DNA of 64,000 nucleotides from Taiwanofungus camphoratus. Its lineage: Eukaryota > Basidiomycota > Agaricomycetes > Polyporales > Taiwanofungaceae. Numbering within the stretch: the stretch's first letter is position 1; the number at the start of each line of letters is the position of its first letter. The position numbers were made by a program, and so were the translations under genes. The notes beneath the pieces are model-generated. The model was given only the letters and a program-made list of their open reading frames with translations. It searched no databases and was not told where the DNA came from. Positions 1 to 12,000 of this stretch are shown piece by piece. The stretch lies in assembly GCA_003999685.1 (NCBI GenBank), contig CP021231.1:248001-312000 (forward strand), written 5' to 3'.

Positions 1-954
1 AGTATCAATAAACAGGAAGACCTTGCATCTGCTGGCTGATTACCCTCTTCACGGGTCCTCATATTCTTGCGGTGAGTCCGATAGCTCGGCACGTGAGTCC
101 CAGTCGAAATGATAATAACAACCACACCGCCCACAGCCTACGATCCCACTTTGTTGTAAGCTATGTAACGCAGCTAAGGAATCCCTGTAAGTCACTCTGA
201 TTTGAGTTTGAAAGAATGTGGATACCAAGCGGGAAAATAAGAAGCAAAATGGTGATGCACCCTTCCGGCACTGTATAGTAGAGATTAATCCGATCGCGGA
301 AGTCCCATCGCTTATGGCTTCATTCGCTATACTCTAGACACTCTACTTACCATGTATGTGAGTATTATCAAGGAGATCGACAACGCCTCCATTCGTGGAT
401 CGCATAGGTTCTTATCAAAGACAGTATAACTTTTATTCCGACCTCAAGACATACTTGGCGCTCATAACCTGCTTTACAAGTTTGGATTAACGGAATATCT
501 CTTCAGGAGTACGGAGTCTTCCCCCAAATTGCCTTGCGGTGATTCAGTGGTCTCCGTGCATCGGATTGATTGAAAGTTTTCGGTAGAGTGAGTCTACTCG
601 CTATACTTGTCGCTGTGTCTGGCTTTATATGAATGAGAATCACGTAGCCTCGATTAAGACAAGGAAAGGCTGCATTCCGTCCTAGCACTTCTGGATCAGT
701 GCAAACCGTTATCATCCCCCGAAGTGGGTCACAAGCTCTATAAACCGAGAAGATGCCATAAAACGTTGCGCGTGATGGCAAGTTCTATCGTGGTTCACTC
801 CTTCCTCAGAGACCGTGGATCTGCCGTCAAGGGCCAAGCGATCTCTTATCCGCACTAGTAAAACGTCTTTCCAATGGGCTTGGTGCCATATAACAGTGAC
901 CATTACACTGGGGCCTGTTGCTTGCCGTCGCACCACTGATACTCAGATCGAACA
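1..954. other. Intergenic, no gene recognised
   Basis: Nothing recognisable on either strand. The open frames here are short (under 95 codons), have no signal peptide or family motif, and overlap one another in different frames. There is no obvious tRNA-like or repeat structure. The right end leads into the P450 fragment. Confidence 0.5.
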
Positions 955-1345
955 GTGCTTTCGTCTCAGATAGCTATAGGTGCTGTATTACTCCTCGTTG
1001 TGGTCTACCTCTTCTTCCATGTCGGGAAGACGCGGAGGTATCACAGGCTCCTCCTTCCTCCTGGGCCAAAGCCACTGTCACTGCTAGGAAACATCCATCA
1101 ACTTCCGTTGGATTTCCGGCAGAAGACGTTTGCGAAGTGGAGAACAATCTACGGTTTAAACTCCCAAAGTCGCAACATTTATTCTGCTGAGAGATCCTTT
1201 ACCTAGGCGATATTGTGTATTTGCAGCTTTTCAGAACTCCAATGATAGTCGTCAATTCACTGCAGGCCGCGCAAGACCTTATGAACAAAAAGAATTCAAG
1301 GTATTTAGACAGGCCACGCCTGCAACGACTACCAGCCAGCGAACA
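955..1345 (+). pseudogene. Cytochrome P450, 5-prime fragment (N-terminus only)
   Basis: Seen: an N-terminal hydrophobic anchor (LLLVVVYLFF) is followed by the proline-rich P450 hinge [18 protein letters not shown] and a KTFAKW segment. After an apparent short intron ending near 1205 comes a second piece with LFRTPMIVVNSLQAAQDLM and DRPR. This is the same order as the start of the complete P450 at 30417-32552, which has [36 protein letters not shown] and DRPRF. Coding similarity ends near 1345. No I-helix, ExxR, PERF or haem-binding cysteine follows before the next gene. It covers about 110 of the roughly 500 residues of the family. I infer a truncated paralogue of the other P450 in this window; an un-spliced exon far downstream cannot be excluded but none is visible. 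Confidence 0.7.
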
Positions 1346-3190
1346 GCAACTAGTTCACAGCTTACTAGCTGCGGTCTATTCATGTATCTCTCCGGTCCTC
1401 CTTATGTTTCTCAATTAGCAACACTGGCAGGCCGGCATAGCACGATTTTGAGCATCCGAGTTATGAGCAAGAGGATTCTGATTGATCGCCAGCTTGATTG
1501 CAAGGCTTTCTCTTTGTTGCGGTAGGAGGACATGGACGTGCGTGCACGCTGGACGCTTGCTTGATGCTGGACATGTGTGGGGGGGGCTGTTGTCTGCTGT
1601 GAGTAAATCAAAACGAGATAAAAAAAACAAGCTCAACTGACTGCTCGATGATCATCCGTGCTGATCCCCTATGTGAAATCCCTATGTTACAGCATTGATG
1701 CGAGATGTGCTATCAACCAGATCATGGTCGTGTTTATCAACCTCCCCCAAGAACTGAACCGTCAATAGCACAGAATTTTAAACCTTTCAAAGTCCAGGAG
1801 GAAAATATATATCACCATCCTCAGTAAATCCCGTCTCTTCTCGATGAAGTGGAGTTCATTTGTAGGTCGCAGTGACGCACCGCACGGACATGTTATCCAG
1901 ATATCATGAAGAAGACGCTCAGTTAGATGGCTTTGGATGTGATCACGGGAACGGAGATTTACTTTTTACACAGGCGTTTCCGAGTCGTCCGCCAACAATT
2001 ACTTGAGAGTCTCAAGATGGCATTGGTCAAGGTGCGACTGGATGACTATTGGTTGCACTTCCGTCTGAACTCGATAGACTGGTTCGTCTCTAAACATAAA
2101 CTTGGTATGTACATGTTGGTGAGCTCGCAAGCTCGGCCCCATAGTGCCTAGAGCAGGGGGGATTACTAGGTATGTAAATGATCAATTTTCATGTACTTAC
2201 CTCACATGATTGCCCTTTGGGCTTCGTTCGCGACCGTGGACAAACCCGCACCCACTTGTTCTTACACACCTTATATACCTACCAGCCCTCAAATCTTGAA
2301 AAATCTATGGAAGTTTCTAGATAGCATTATGTTGAATATAGTATCTTCGAGCAAGGACAAGTAACTTCTGAAGTCCATTGAAAGCACCGAAGGTCGGGCG
2401 TTGAGTTCTGAATACGGAAAAAACCAAATAGAACCATACAGATAGCAATCCGGAAGCAAGCGCCTGTGAGTAGGCGCCCGAAACTGCGATCTTCCGTTGA
2501 ATCACATCCTGAACGACTCCGCCTTGTTGGGCCGGGAATGATCAACGACGGTAATTCAACTATGCAAGCTGGCATACCTATACATTGCATAACTCTAGGA
2601 CAGCGTTTGTTTCCTTGACTTGGCTGAGTATATCGATCGGAGCATTCTTCTCGCCCGTGGCCGATATAATCATCATCCACATGGAGCCCTGAAGTATGAA
2701 GCCCGAGCCAATTTGTTTCAGAAGCTCTTACATCTTGTTTATCGGATAGCTTTAATCACTCTGTACATAAACTTGTGTACGCCATCCTACTCTTTGGTCA
2801 CGCGGGACTGGATCAGAAGACAGCTTCCTATCTCTCCGTTTGATATACTTAGATCAGGAGAGGCTCTTACATATGCACAACCCGAGTGTCTTGTCTCGCG
2901 CACACTTGTTAGAGATATCAGACCAAGTCTGATCTGCGCCATTGCTATCGCATTACTCTTCAGGTATGCAGTCCTCACAAAAGGTCTGGTTCATTACAGG
3001 TATGTAAATTTCTGGCATTACATTCAAGAACAAATCTAGACTCTCGACTCCGAGATTCAGATCGATTTTGACGTGTCCGTATATTGTCGCGTTCGTGGGG
3101 AGAGCGCATGTGCTATCAATCACATCATACATTTCTTCTCGACTCAACGATTATGTCCTCCGCTGACGCGTCAGACCTCTTCTTTGTTTT
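1346..3190. other. Intergenic, possible decayed P450 downstream sequence
   Basis: No P450 motif or other family signature was found. Several ORFs of 60-140 codons exist, the longest being a plus-strand frame of 139 codons at 2620-3039, but composition and lack of conserved motifs suggest chance frames. The interval may contain degraded remains of the P450 body. Confidence 0.4.
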
Positions 3191-4223
3191 GTGCTACTTG
3201 CAGGGACGTCATCTGGTTTTGGAAAGCGCCTTGTGGCGTCGGTGCTCGCGCGAGGAGACTGTGTGATTGCGACAGTCCGTCGTCCAGAGGACTTTCCTCT
3301 CACTGACGTGGATGAGTCCCGCGTGCACGTTCTTGTACTGGACGTCACGGATAAGGCCGAGAACATACAAGGAAAGGTTAATGAAGCGCTCCACATTTGG
3401 GGCCGAATCGATGTGCTGGTGAACAACGCCGGTTACGCACCAAAGGCGCTGTTGGAAGAGGGAGGGTATGTTTAGATGTCTCAGATATTCCAAGCTCGTA
3501 TTCTAAGACCATGCCATTGTTTTGTGTCACTAAATAGGTCAGCAGCTGCATTGGCCGTGTTTCAGGTCAACGTCTTCGGACTCATCAATGTGACGAACGC
3601 TGTCCTTCCGCATATGCGGGAGCGGCGGTCCGGGACGCTGGTATTCTTGGGGAGCCGATCCGTCTGGAAAGCAGACACAGTGGTACGTTTGGTGTCATCG
3701 GACGGGTCTTGTCTGTCGTGTATGTCTGATCAGTGGAGTAGATGACAGGCTTTTATATTGCCTCCAAAGCTGCAGTACACAGTGCGTTTCATCTTGACAT
3801 TCTCACACAAAGAGCTTTACTGTTCATGCCATAGGCCTTGGCGAGACTTACTCGGCAGAACTTGCCCAGTTTGGCGTTCGTGTTCTGGTCTTTTCCCCGG
3901 GCGCTTTTCGCACAGAGAATGTGCACACGGCACCCTATCTTATGAACAGCCGCATACCGGCATACGACGCATTCCGCGAGGCTGCACTCGAGGACTTCCG
4001 AAACAGATGGAGCCGGCCGAAGGGAGATCCGGCGAAGGCGATGGAGTTGTTAGTTAATGTGGTGAGGGGCGAGGTGGACGCGCAGGGGCGTGATCTCCCG
4101 TTGGTGCTTCCAATTGGGAATCCGACGTATGCTGCTGCACGCGCGCATTGCGAGAAGCTTCAGCAAACGATGGACGCTTGGGAGGATGTGGCCAAGGATC
4201 TTGACTTTGATGCCGATGAGTGA
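3191..4223 (+). CDS. Short-chain dehydrogenase/reductase (SDR), first exon not visible
   Basis: NAD(P)-dependent oxidoreductase of the classical SDR fold; the substrate cannot be told from sequence. Seen in order: the dinucleotide-binding glycine motif AGTSSGFGKRL (a variant of TGxxxGxG), DVTD, the LVNNAGYAP motif, VNVFGLINVTNAVLP, the catalytic serine region FLGSRS, and the active-site YIASK (YxxxK), where Tyr and Lys are present, followed by VLVFSPGAFRTE. There are about four exons; splice points are near 3472/3538, 3681/3749 and 3780/3835. The stop is at 4221-4223. The 5-prime end is unresolved. A good acceptor (CTGAC branch site, then TTGCAG at 3198-3203) lies directly before GTSSGFG, implying an upstream first exon that I cannot find. 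The ATG at 3153 is in another frame. Either the first exon is distant and tiny, or the gene is 5-prime broken. It lies beside a P450 fragment, a common neighbour in secondary metabolism, but no cluster is evident. Confidence 0.8.
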
Positions 4224-6255
4224 ATGTGGTAATTAAGCGGCAAGGTCTTGCACCACCCTGGTTTTTCCCGCGGTGAGTGTATTGATGTCTTTGAAAGTAG
4301 GGCTATTCGCGGGCAGAACTGGAGAACCACACTATCAGTCTGCAGGGCAACATATTGTCATCCGTGGCTTTCGACTCGTCTATCAAGGACTGGTTTAGAG
4401 CTTAAAGCAGATAACTGTCTTCCGTTTCCCGAAAGCCTTTTTTTGGCTCTTATCAACATCTTTCGCATGTCCAGTATTTCTTTATCCCACTGTTGCAATA
4501 GCAGAGTGAATAAAAAAGAATTGGTATAACAGTTTGTTTTGGTATCATGATTCACACCTAAGCTCTTTGCAGAGGGAGCAGGCTGGAGCAAACCCTATTC
4601 AAGAGTACCAGACATCTCTCCAAGACTGAACTAACTCTCTATTGATTAGATGATTAGGGCCATTGAGCATCAACTTCCTGAACCTCTTCAATGTCCACCA
4701 GCCCTGACATCAACGACGAACGTTGCAGGCTACCAGAACCCTATCACTTCAGGATCAGCTCCCACCCATTTTATTTGCCAACCAAGGTTGACTATCTGAC
4801 ACAGCCAAATGAACATTGCTTACTTGCCTATCAGAAGGAAGCAGTTTGGTTCTAATGTTATCAAGGAAAGCCCACATTTGTATAGCAAGTCTCACTCTCT
4901 TCGGCAACGAGCCTGATAGTTGAGCAATTAGTTGAGCAATTAACGTAGGGAAGGATATCCGCCGAGAAGTGACCCTTGAATGACAGTGCTCAGCTGCTCC
5001 TGATCTATTCTTACAGAAGGTCGGCCTAGCCACGCCTCAAGGATCATCCATATCTCAGACAAGCCTGTTTAGCCCAGCTGAGAAGAACACCTCGCGAAGG
5101 CGATCGTCGAAGGATGCTACTGGCTTTAGGCTTTAAGTATAGGCTCCAGGAACGTCCGCGTAGTACTCGCGCGGAGGGACGCATGCACGTCTTCGAAGAC
5201 TGAATGCGAGCTGTAGATTTCTTAGACGAGGGAAGCGGGCACAAGGATATCGACATTCGGAGGAGGGTCCAACGCTACTGCCAGCGTCGAGCTTCTCTGG
5301 CCATCAGACAGACGTGCCGCAACGCCCGCTCTCGCACGCCGGGCGTGATGGCTGATGGGGCTGCCAGACCGATCACGGTCCTTTGTCAAGGCAAGGCAAG
5401 GCAAGAACGAGGGTGCATCCAGGTGCCAGGTATACAGCAAGAGTGGCGTTGACAGGGATCCGTCGGCGTCGGGGTCAGCCCGTCCTTCCGTCCAATCCAA
5501 TCCAACCCAACCCAGGTCGAGAATTCGGGGCCCACGGTACTTTCAAGCGTTCCAAGCGTGAGAGCGATGAGAGCGAGGAGTCGGATTGGAAGCAGTATGC
5601 GCCTGTTGGCTAATGAGACCGGGCGGAGCGCGTCCTGCCTGCTCAGTACAAATCGAGAGCGCGACGAAAGGGGAAGAGCTTGTCTAAAGTAAGGTGCAAT
5701 AGACGGCTGCTGGGTCGATCCTGCCGGGAAGGCCGCCCGAGGGAAGCAGTTCACAGGGCCCTCCGGGCCGAGGACGATCGGGTCGAACGTGCAGATAGCG
5801 CCCGGCGGACGGACCAGGCTAGGGTTGCGCCCCTCCCCCCAAGAACCAAGCACGAGTCGCGACGCTAGGACGTTCGGCAGCAGTGAAGGTGCAGAGCTGG
5901 GATCCGGGGCACGAAACGCGCGGTTTGTCTCGCGCCCGGAATAGACACGGGCGTGTGGGAGACCAGAGACCAGAGACCAGGGTGCGGCATATGCATATTG
6001 CTGGGGCGTGTGCTCAGCAAGCAGCGAAACAGCGAGTGAGTGGTTCAGAGAAGCTCTATCTTTGTGCCAGAAATGCTCGACTGGAAAAAGGGACGGACGG
6101 GGCGCGAAGTAAGCGGCTGGGGATCCGCTGTGGGCCCTAGGACGTCGGCGGCGCACGTACCGTCGCACGGGAGGCCGATGATAACGACGGCACGAGGTAT
6201 CCCCGTCCATCACCGTATTTATTTATTATCTCGCGTCAGACGCCGGAACGCCCAA
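4224..6255. other. Intergenic; AT-rich then GC-rich, no gene recognised
   Basis: From about 5200 the sequence becomes GC-rich. A minus-strand frame of 275 codons spans 5386-6213, but it is rich in Arg, Pro and Ser, has no recognisable domain, and looks like a GC-driven open frame. Small repeats are visible: a duplicated TTGAGCAATTA near 4920-4942, an AAGGC run near 5390-5405 and a CCAATCCAACC run near 5495-5517. I see no supported gene. Confidence 0.45.
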
Positions 6256-6300
6256 GTACGGTCGCCGAGGAGAATCAGGTCCTAAACTGAGATTCTCGTC
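6256..6300 (+). repeat. Left terminal inverted repeat
   Basis: This is the 45-bp left arm, beginning GTACGGTCGCCGAGGAGAAT. It pairs with the right arm at 6996-7040 with one mismatch. Confidence 0.8.
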
Positions 6301-6995
6301 TCAAAGCGTGAAAACCCAGAACCTCGGCTAGGGGCCGCTAACACCAATTTCCGCGCTAATTCTGGTGTCACGTGCCTCGGGTGGCCCAACTTGCTCGCCT
6401 AGGCTCCAGGATCTTCTGAGCGTAAATTTCCATTGTAAACTGACTTATGTGTCTATCTTAAAATCTCTGAGAGGTGTAAGAAGGTGTAAGAAGTGGGCCT
6501 TCAGTGTTATGCGCTCATGAGGTGCAGCCTGCCAGAGTGCGGGGGTTGCCGAGAGTTACGTGTGATGGAGTCACATTCGGGTAATATACCACTCCGGATC
6601 TCGGGCATTTATTATTTACATAAGACAGCTCTAGACCCTGCCTGCTCACTATTCCGCCCTCGGCGATGGCGCCAGTGTGCTCCTCACCGTCTGTTATGAT
6701 GAGCACAAGTATTCCAGCGACATGCTCACTCAACTCATCATCAGGGAGATGATAGGATTGATTACTGAAGATGAATTAAATAAATAGTATCACATAGCAG
6801 TTGCTACATACATAGATATCACCTTCCCATGTGTTGAGCTCAATGGATAAGACAATGAGCTCGACAGTGTGGACGATGAGCGGCCAGAAAGGCCGCTGTG
6901 TGCCGATGGCACGGAAGGCACGGGTACCAAAAATAGCACGGGAAATGAGACACGAGAAAACAGCCGAGAGGTCGGAGCTTGAGCTTGAAACTTGT

Positions 6996-7040
6996 GACGA
7001 GAATCTCAGTTTATGACCTGATTCTCCTCGGCGACCGTAC
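6996..7040 (-). repeat. Right terminal inverted repeat
   Basis: This is the 45-bp right arm, the reverse complement of the left arm at 6256-6300 with one mismatch. It is followed at once by CAA. Confidence 0.8.
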
Positions 7041-8900
7041 CAAGGCACAAGACGCGGCTGTATGTATTATTATTACTTTACACGCACCGCGGTCCTGCGG
7101 AGACAAGCACCGGGCGGCGTGAGTGGGAGTCAGATATAGCAAAGGCACCGTCTCAGTCTGCGGGGCGATGATGATGATGATGCCCCAGATGATCGACGAG
7201 TGCGGAGCGCAGAGCACCCGGCTCTCCCTCGGCGGAGTCGTCGACCGAGAGCACGCGAAGGCCCCGCTCCAGCCCGCCCGTGCACCCGCGCGCCGCACAC
7301 CGCACGTCCCGCTGTCAGCGCACAGCGCGGCGTCCCGCCAGACGCGTGGCCACGGCCGCGACGCGGGGCCGGTGGGCGGGCAGGTACCGGCTTCCAGGAG
7401 CCAGGAGAGCATGCCTCTCTGTTCCGTGCGGCGTGCGGCGTGCGACATGACACGGTGTGCCCGGGTGGTGTGGCAGGGCGAGGGCAGTGCGCACGCCGAG
7501 GCGGGCGGTATGTATCCTGAGCGTGAGTATGCCTAAGCTACGTGCGCTGCGATCTTCGGGTCTGGGGCTGCGGCAAGTTATCGTCTGGGGGCTGCAGTCT
7601 TGGACACTACGGAGTCTCCAGGTGGCTGGTGGGCGGATGCCGGATGCGAGAGAACGCAGGATCGAGACCGGGAGCAGAACCAGGACCGGGATGGGAAGCA
7701 GCTGACGGCTGAGCGGGGGCAGACGACGAACGCGCCAGGAGATGAACCGATGATGGGGCATGATCAGGCTCAAAGCTGTTAAAAAAGGAGGCGACGGCAG
7801 ACAGGCCGAGGATTCCCCGGCCGGCGCTCTGCCCCTGGCGGCTACGTGCTTACTACGTACTTGTGTCTTCGCGGGTCTGATGGGAACGTGCCACGCAGGC
7901 AGATGTGGCAGGTGCGCTCGGGTGCCGGGGGAGGTGCGGGTGAACGGGCTGCCAGAATCCAGAATCCAGTGTGGGTGCTGATTGTATTGCGGCGGGCGCT
8001 AGGCGGACGCGGCGTGCCACGGGCGGTTTGGATGCGATGGCGTGCTCGGTGCGCTGTGTGTATGTGAGCATTGGGTATTATTGGCGTACGGAACGGGCGG
8101 GCGGACGCGAGGAGAGATGGGGTGGGTGCATGTTCCCGTGCTGGAAAGCTTAGCCTTGTCTCTTCGAATGGCATCACGGCCACGGCGAGCTCGGGAGAAG
8201 CTCCTGCCAAGGCTTCGCTGTCGACCGTGGCAGGGCCGTTGACAGGTGTAGCCGGCTCACCAGGCATGTGCGTCTTGCCGCACGGTCGTCCGGCTCAGGC
8301 TGAACTTGATCAGTCTGGGGTCAGCAGACCGGGGTGGGGGTGGCAGCGGCTACGACGGTCGTCGGTAGTGCGGCGGTGCGGCAAGTGAGCCTGGCACACG
8401 GGGTGGATGGAGGTTTTAGTTCTTGCAGAAGCGAGCCCGGCCAGGGACGCGCTCGGCATGCGTTGCAGTGGGAGGTGCGATGAGGGAATGCGATGAGCTG
8501 TGAACAATCGATATTGGGACTGTGCGGGCCGTCTGAACTAGCGGACGGAAATAGCGCAGGGGGCAGTGGTGTGCTGGAGAATGGAATGGGCGTGCATGGA
8601 AGCGTGCGCGGGGGCTGTCACGGGCGTTTGTTCGGTCGCATTCGGCGCGAGGCTGCGAGACGCGGGGAATGCAGTGGAGGACGCACGCCCTGCCCCGCTC
8701 GCTGCACGCGGCCAGATCGCACTGGCGGAATGGGATCAGTGATGGGCACTAGAAGCGGGGGCACCGCGGTCATCTGACGTGCTCGCTCGCCCCGGCCGCG
8801 CGTCAAGTTGGCTGAGAACCGTCCCCGCTTCTCTTCCAAAATATCCATCGCGCGACCAATCTCTCTCCCCCAATGGCCCCGGCCCTGGCACACACGCACG
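7041..8900. other. GC-rich upstream region of the first beta-glucosidase gene
   Basis: This is a very GC-rich interval with many overlapping open frames on both strands (up to about 150 codons). They are Arg/Pro/Gly/Ala-rich, conflict with one another, and contain no family signature. A short ATG/GAT run lies at 7167-7182. I interpret the interval as a long promoter and spacer; no supported coding region. Confidence 0.45.
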
Positions 8901-8919
8901 CCGCAGGCGAGGCGCCACC

Positions 8920-8925
8920 TATAAA
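8920..8925 (+). promoter_or_regulatory. TATA box of GH3 copy A
   Basis: TATAAA lies 124 bp before the ATG at 9049, within CGCAGGCGAGG...TATAAAGGG...GAGCTTCGTCCG. The flanking words recur upstream of copy B (14764-14822), where the TATA position is altered. Confidence 0.55.
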
Positions 8926-9048
8926 GGGTTCCCCCCCTTTTCCGAGCTTCGTCCGAGCACTGCACTGCACGCGCTGCTGCGATCAGCGGCCTGCTGCACT
9001 CTTAGCCCCGACCTCGCCTGTGCTGCCGCCCGTCCTCCCCCAGGCAGC

Positions 9049-12000
9049 ATGAAGTTGTCTGCCCGCCTTGCAGCCCTTGCGGCCCTCCTCCTCGCCGTCG
9101 CCGTCGACGCCCAAGTCGCTCCCTCCGCTAGCGTGCCCGTCGCGTCTTCTGCGCCCGTGGTCTCGTCCGTCCCGGTAGCGTCCTCGGTGCCGATCGCCTC
9201 GTCTGCGCCAGTTGCCTCGTCTGCGCCGGTTGCCTCGTCTGCGCCGGTTGCCTCGTCTGTACCCGCCGCATCGTCTGTGCCCGTCACATCATCTGCACCC
9301 GTCGCGTCCTCAGCGCCCATCGCGTCGTCCGCCCCAGTAGCGTCGTCTGCCCCGGTAGGCTCCTCCGCGCCGGTCCTCTCTACGCTCTCCGTCTTCTCCT
9401 CTGCATCCGTCGCATCCTCCATCGCAGCATCCTCCATCGCAGCGTCCTCCGCCTCGGCCTCGCTCTCCGCTGCCATCACAAGCGCCTCTGCCTCGCCCCC
9501 CGCTGAGCCGAGCTACAACTCAGGCAGCGGCACCGAAGCCGGTGCGCTCCCTCGCCTCTCTCTCCCCGCGCTCACTGACCCTCCCCAGGCTGGCAGACGC
9601 TCTCGCTCTCCTCGTACGCCTTCTCCTCCTACCCCGTCGCCTCCGCCACCCCCATCCCGGGCGTCTACCCCCTCGCGTACCCCGCGTACCCCCCCGCCGT
9701 CGCGAACCCCGGCTCGCCCGTCGTCCCCGACTTCAGCGCGGCGTGGGACCAGGCGTACGCCCAGGCCGAGGGCTTCGTCGGCGCGCTCACGCTCGAGGAG
9801 AAGGTCAACGTCACGACCGGCGTGTTTTGGGAGGCGGGCCTGTGTGTCGGCAACATCGGCGCCGTCGCGGGCTGGCCGGGGCTGTGTTTGCAGGTGCGCA
9901 GGCGGCCGTTTTTTGGGGTGGAAGGGGGCTCCGGGCGACGGTGCTCGATCTGACGTGGTGCTGACGCGCTTGTGCCGCGCAGGACTCGCCGCTCGGTGTG
10001 CGCGATACCAACTTCAACACCGCGTTTCCCGCCGGAATCAGCGTCGCCGCGACGTGCGTGCCTTTTCCTTCTCTTCCTCCCCTGCCCTTCACCCGCTCGT
10101 CCTTCTCCTCGTCCCTCTTCCTCCGTGCTCTTGCGCGTGCTTTCTTCCCCTCTCACCTTCTCGCGTACGGCCCTCGCGTTCGCACGGGCTGCTTCGCGGC
10201 TTCGTCTTCGCGCTCCCCGGCGGATCCTTCTCCCCTTCTCCCGCTCGCTTACCTCCCCTCCCCCCCTCTCCTCCCATTCCTCCTCGTGCGACGCGCGACG
10301 CGTTCCCTCTACCGCGCCAATGCACGAAAACTGACCGTCTCCCCCCTCCCGCAGCTTCAACCGCACGGCGATGCGCCTGCGCGGGCTCTACATGGGCTTG
10401 GAGCACCGCGGCAAGGGCGTCAACGTCGCGCTCGGGCCGATGATGAACATGGGGTGCGTGCGCTCCCGCTCGCGTCCCCGCTCGCGTGCCGTTGCTGACG
10501 AGGCCGTTTCTTGGTTCCCGCTTCTTGGTTCCGATGTGCGATATGTGATGTGTGATGTGTGATTTGTGCTGGTGGGCTACGCCGCGCCCGCGCTTGACTC
10601 TGTGTACGGATCGCTGGCTTGGCTGCGACTGTGGCTCCGCCCGGCGGCCCGGACTTGACGACGAACCCGCGTATGGACGGATGGACGGGGGCACGTACAG
10701 GCGCGTCGCGCAGGGGGGGCGGAACTGGGAGGGCTTCGGCACGGACGCGTTCTTGAGCGGCGAGGCGGCGTACGAGACCGTGCTCGGCTTGCAGCAGGCG
10801 GGCGTGCAGGCGTGCGCGAAGCATTATATCGATTAGTGAGTCCGCCCGCATTCTTCTTCCTTGTTCCCCCCCCCTCGTCCCCCGTCCCCGTTTCCCGTTC
10901 CCAGTCCCCCGTTCCCCGTTCCCCGTCCCCCGTCCCCCGTCCCTTCGTCCTGCGGGGTGCTGACGCGCACGCGGTGGCCTGCAGCGAGCAGGAGTACAAG
11001 CGCACGCAAGAGTCGAGCGAGGTCGACGACCGCACGAACCACGAGATCTACCTGAAGCCGTTCCTGCGCAGCGTCATGGCGGGCGTCGCGAGCGTCATGT
11101 GCAGCTACAGTGCGTGTTCCCGCCCCCGTCCGCTCCGCTCCGCTGGTCTGACCGCGCCGCTGACCCTGACCCTGACCCTGACCCTGATCCTGATCCTGAT
11201 CCTGACCGCGCCCACGCCCGCGCCCGTGCAGACCTGATCAACGACACGTACGCGTGCGAGAACGACCGCACGCTGAACCAGCTGCTCAAGAGCGAGCTCG
11301 GCTTCCGCGGGTACATCATGTCCGACTGGGGCGGGCAGATGAGCACGCTGAGCGCGATGGCCGGTCTCGATGTGCGTGTTTCGCGTTTTCGTCTGCTCTT
11401 TGCTGCGCCGCTGCGCCCCCTTTTCTGCCTCTCTGCTCCTTGTCCTTTCCCGCCCTGCCTCTGCCCTTTCCTCCCCTCTCCCCCGAAAGCGGATAAGCCG
11501 CTGGGACGATGCTCACGTCACGCGCCCGCAGATGACGATGCCCGGCGACATCACGCTCGGCTCGGGCACGTCGTGGTGGGGCGCGAACCTCACCGCGTTC
11601 GTGATGAACGGCACGATCCCCGAGAGCCGCGTCGACGACATGGCGACGCGCATCCTGGCCGGGTACTACCTTCTCGGGCAGGAGAACAACTATCCGAACG
11701 GTGCGTATTTTCTGTGCTTTAATGCGTTGGAGCTTCAGCGCTCCAGCGCTCCGGGGCTCCAGGGCTCCAGGGCTCTGGGCTCCGGGCTGCGTTCCCGCAT
11801 GCGCACGAGGCGCCCCCGGTGGCTGACGCGCGTCTGCCGCAGTGTCCTTCAACGCGTTCGACCCGACGTCGCCCGCGAACCTGAACATCGACGTCGAGGA
11901 CGACCACTACCAGCTCGTGCGCGAGATCGGCGCGCAGGGCGCGGTGCTGCTCAAGAACGTGGACGGCGCGCTGCCGCTGAACGCGCCGCGCAGCCTCGTG

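Larger units (their letters stand above)
6256..7040. mobile_element. Non-autonomous DNA transposon-like element with 45-bp TIRs
   Basis: Positions 6256-6300 and the reverse complement of 6996-7040 match at 44 of 45 bases, the single difference being at the 27th base (C versus A). Outside this the flanks do not match, except that the trinucleotide CAA lies directly outside both ends (6253-6255 and 7041-7043), as expected for a 3-bp target-site duplication. Each terminal repeat itself contains a 7-bp inverted repeat (GAGAATC ... GATTCTC). The 695-bp interior has no long ORF and no transposase motif, so this would be a MITE-like passenger. A 3-bp duplication occurs in CACTA and PIF/Harbinger groups, but the termini here begin with GTACGGTCGC and fit neither consensus clearly, so the superfamily is undetermined. 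Confidence 0.72.

Noticed and set aside
5386-6213. Minus-strand 275-codon ORF in the GC-rich region
   Set aside because: Arg/Pro/Ser-rich without domain, start context or splice structure. High GC alone gives such frames, and equal-looking frames overlap it on the other strand.
7011-8965. Many overlapping ORFs of 90-150 codons on both strands before GH3 copy A
   Set aside because: Mutually exclusive frames with GC-driven composition and no family motif. The region reads better as promoter and spacer.
8919-9479. Long antisense frame (186 codons, rich in Glu, Asp, Ala, Thr, Gly) opposite exon 1 of GH3 copy A; copy B has a similar one at 14948-15319
   Set aside because: The sense strand is built of TCN, GCN, CCN and GTN codons, whose antisense register rarely yields stops. 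The acidic repeat is a by-product of the Ser/Ala/Pro/Val repeat.
8779-10443. 554-codon plus-strand frame reading through GH3 exon 1 into introns
   Set aside because: The signal peptide at 9049 fixes the start. Beyond 9541 the frame loses GH3 motifs, which continue in another frame after a 47-bp intron.
11161-11206. CCTGAC array as a telomere-like or CRISPR-like repeat
   Set aside because: It is a simple hexamer array confined to an intron, with no spacers and no telomere consensus.
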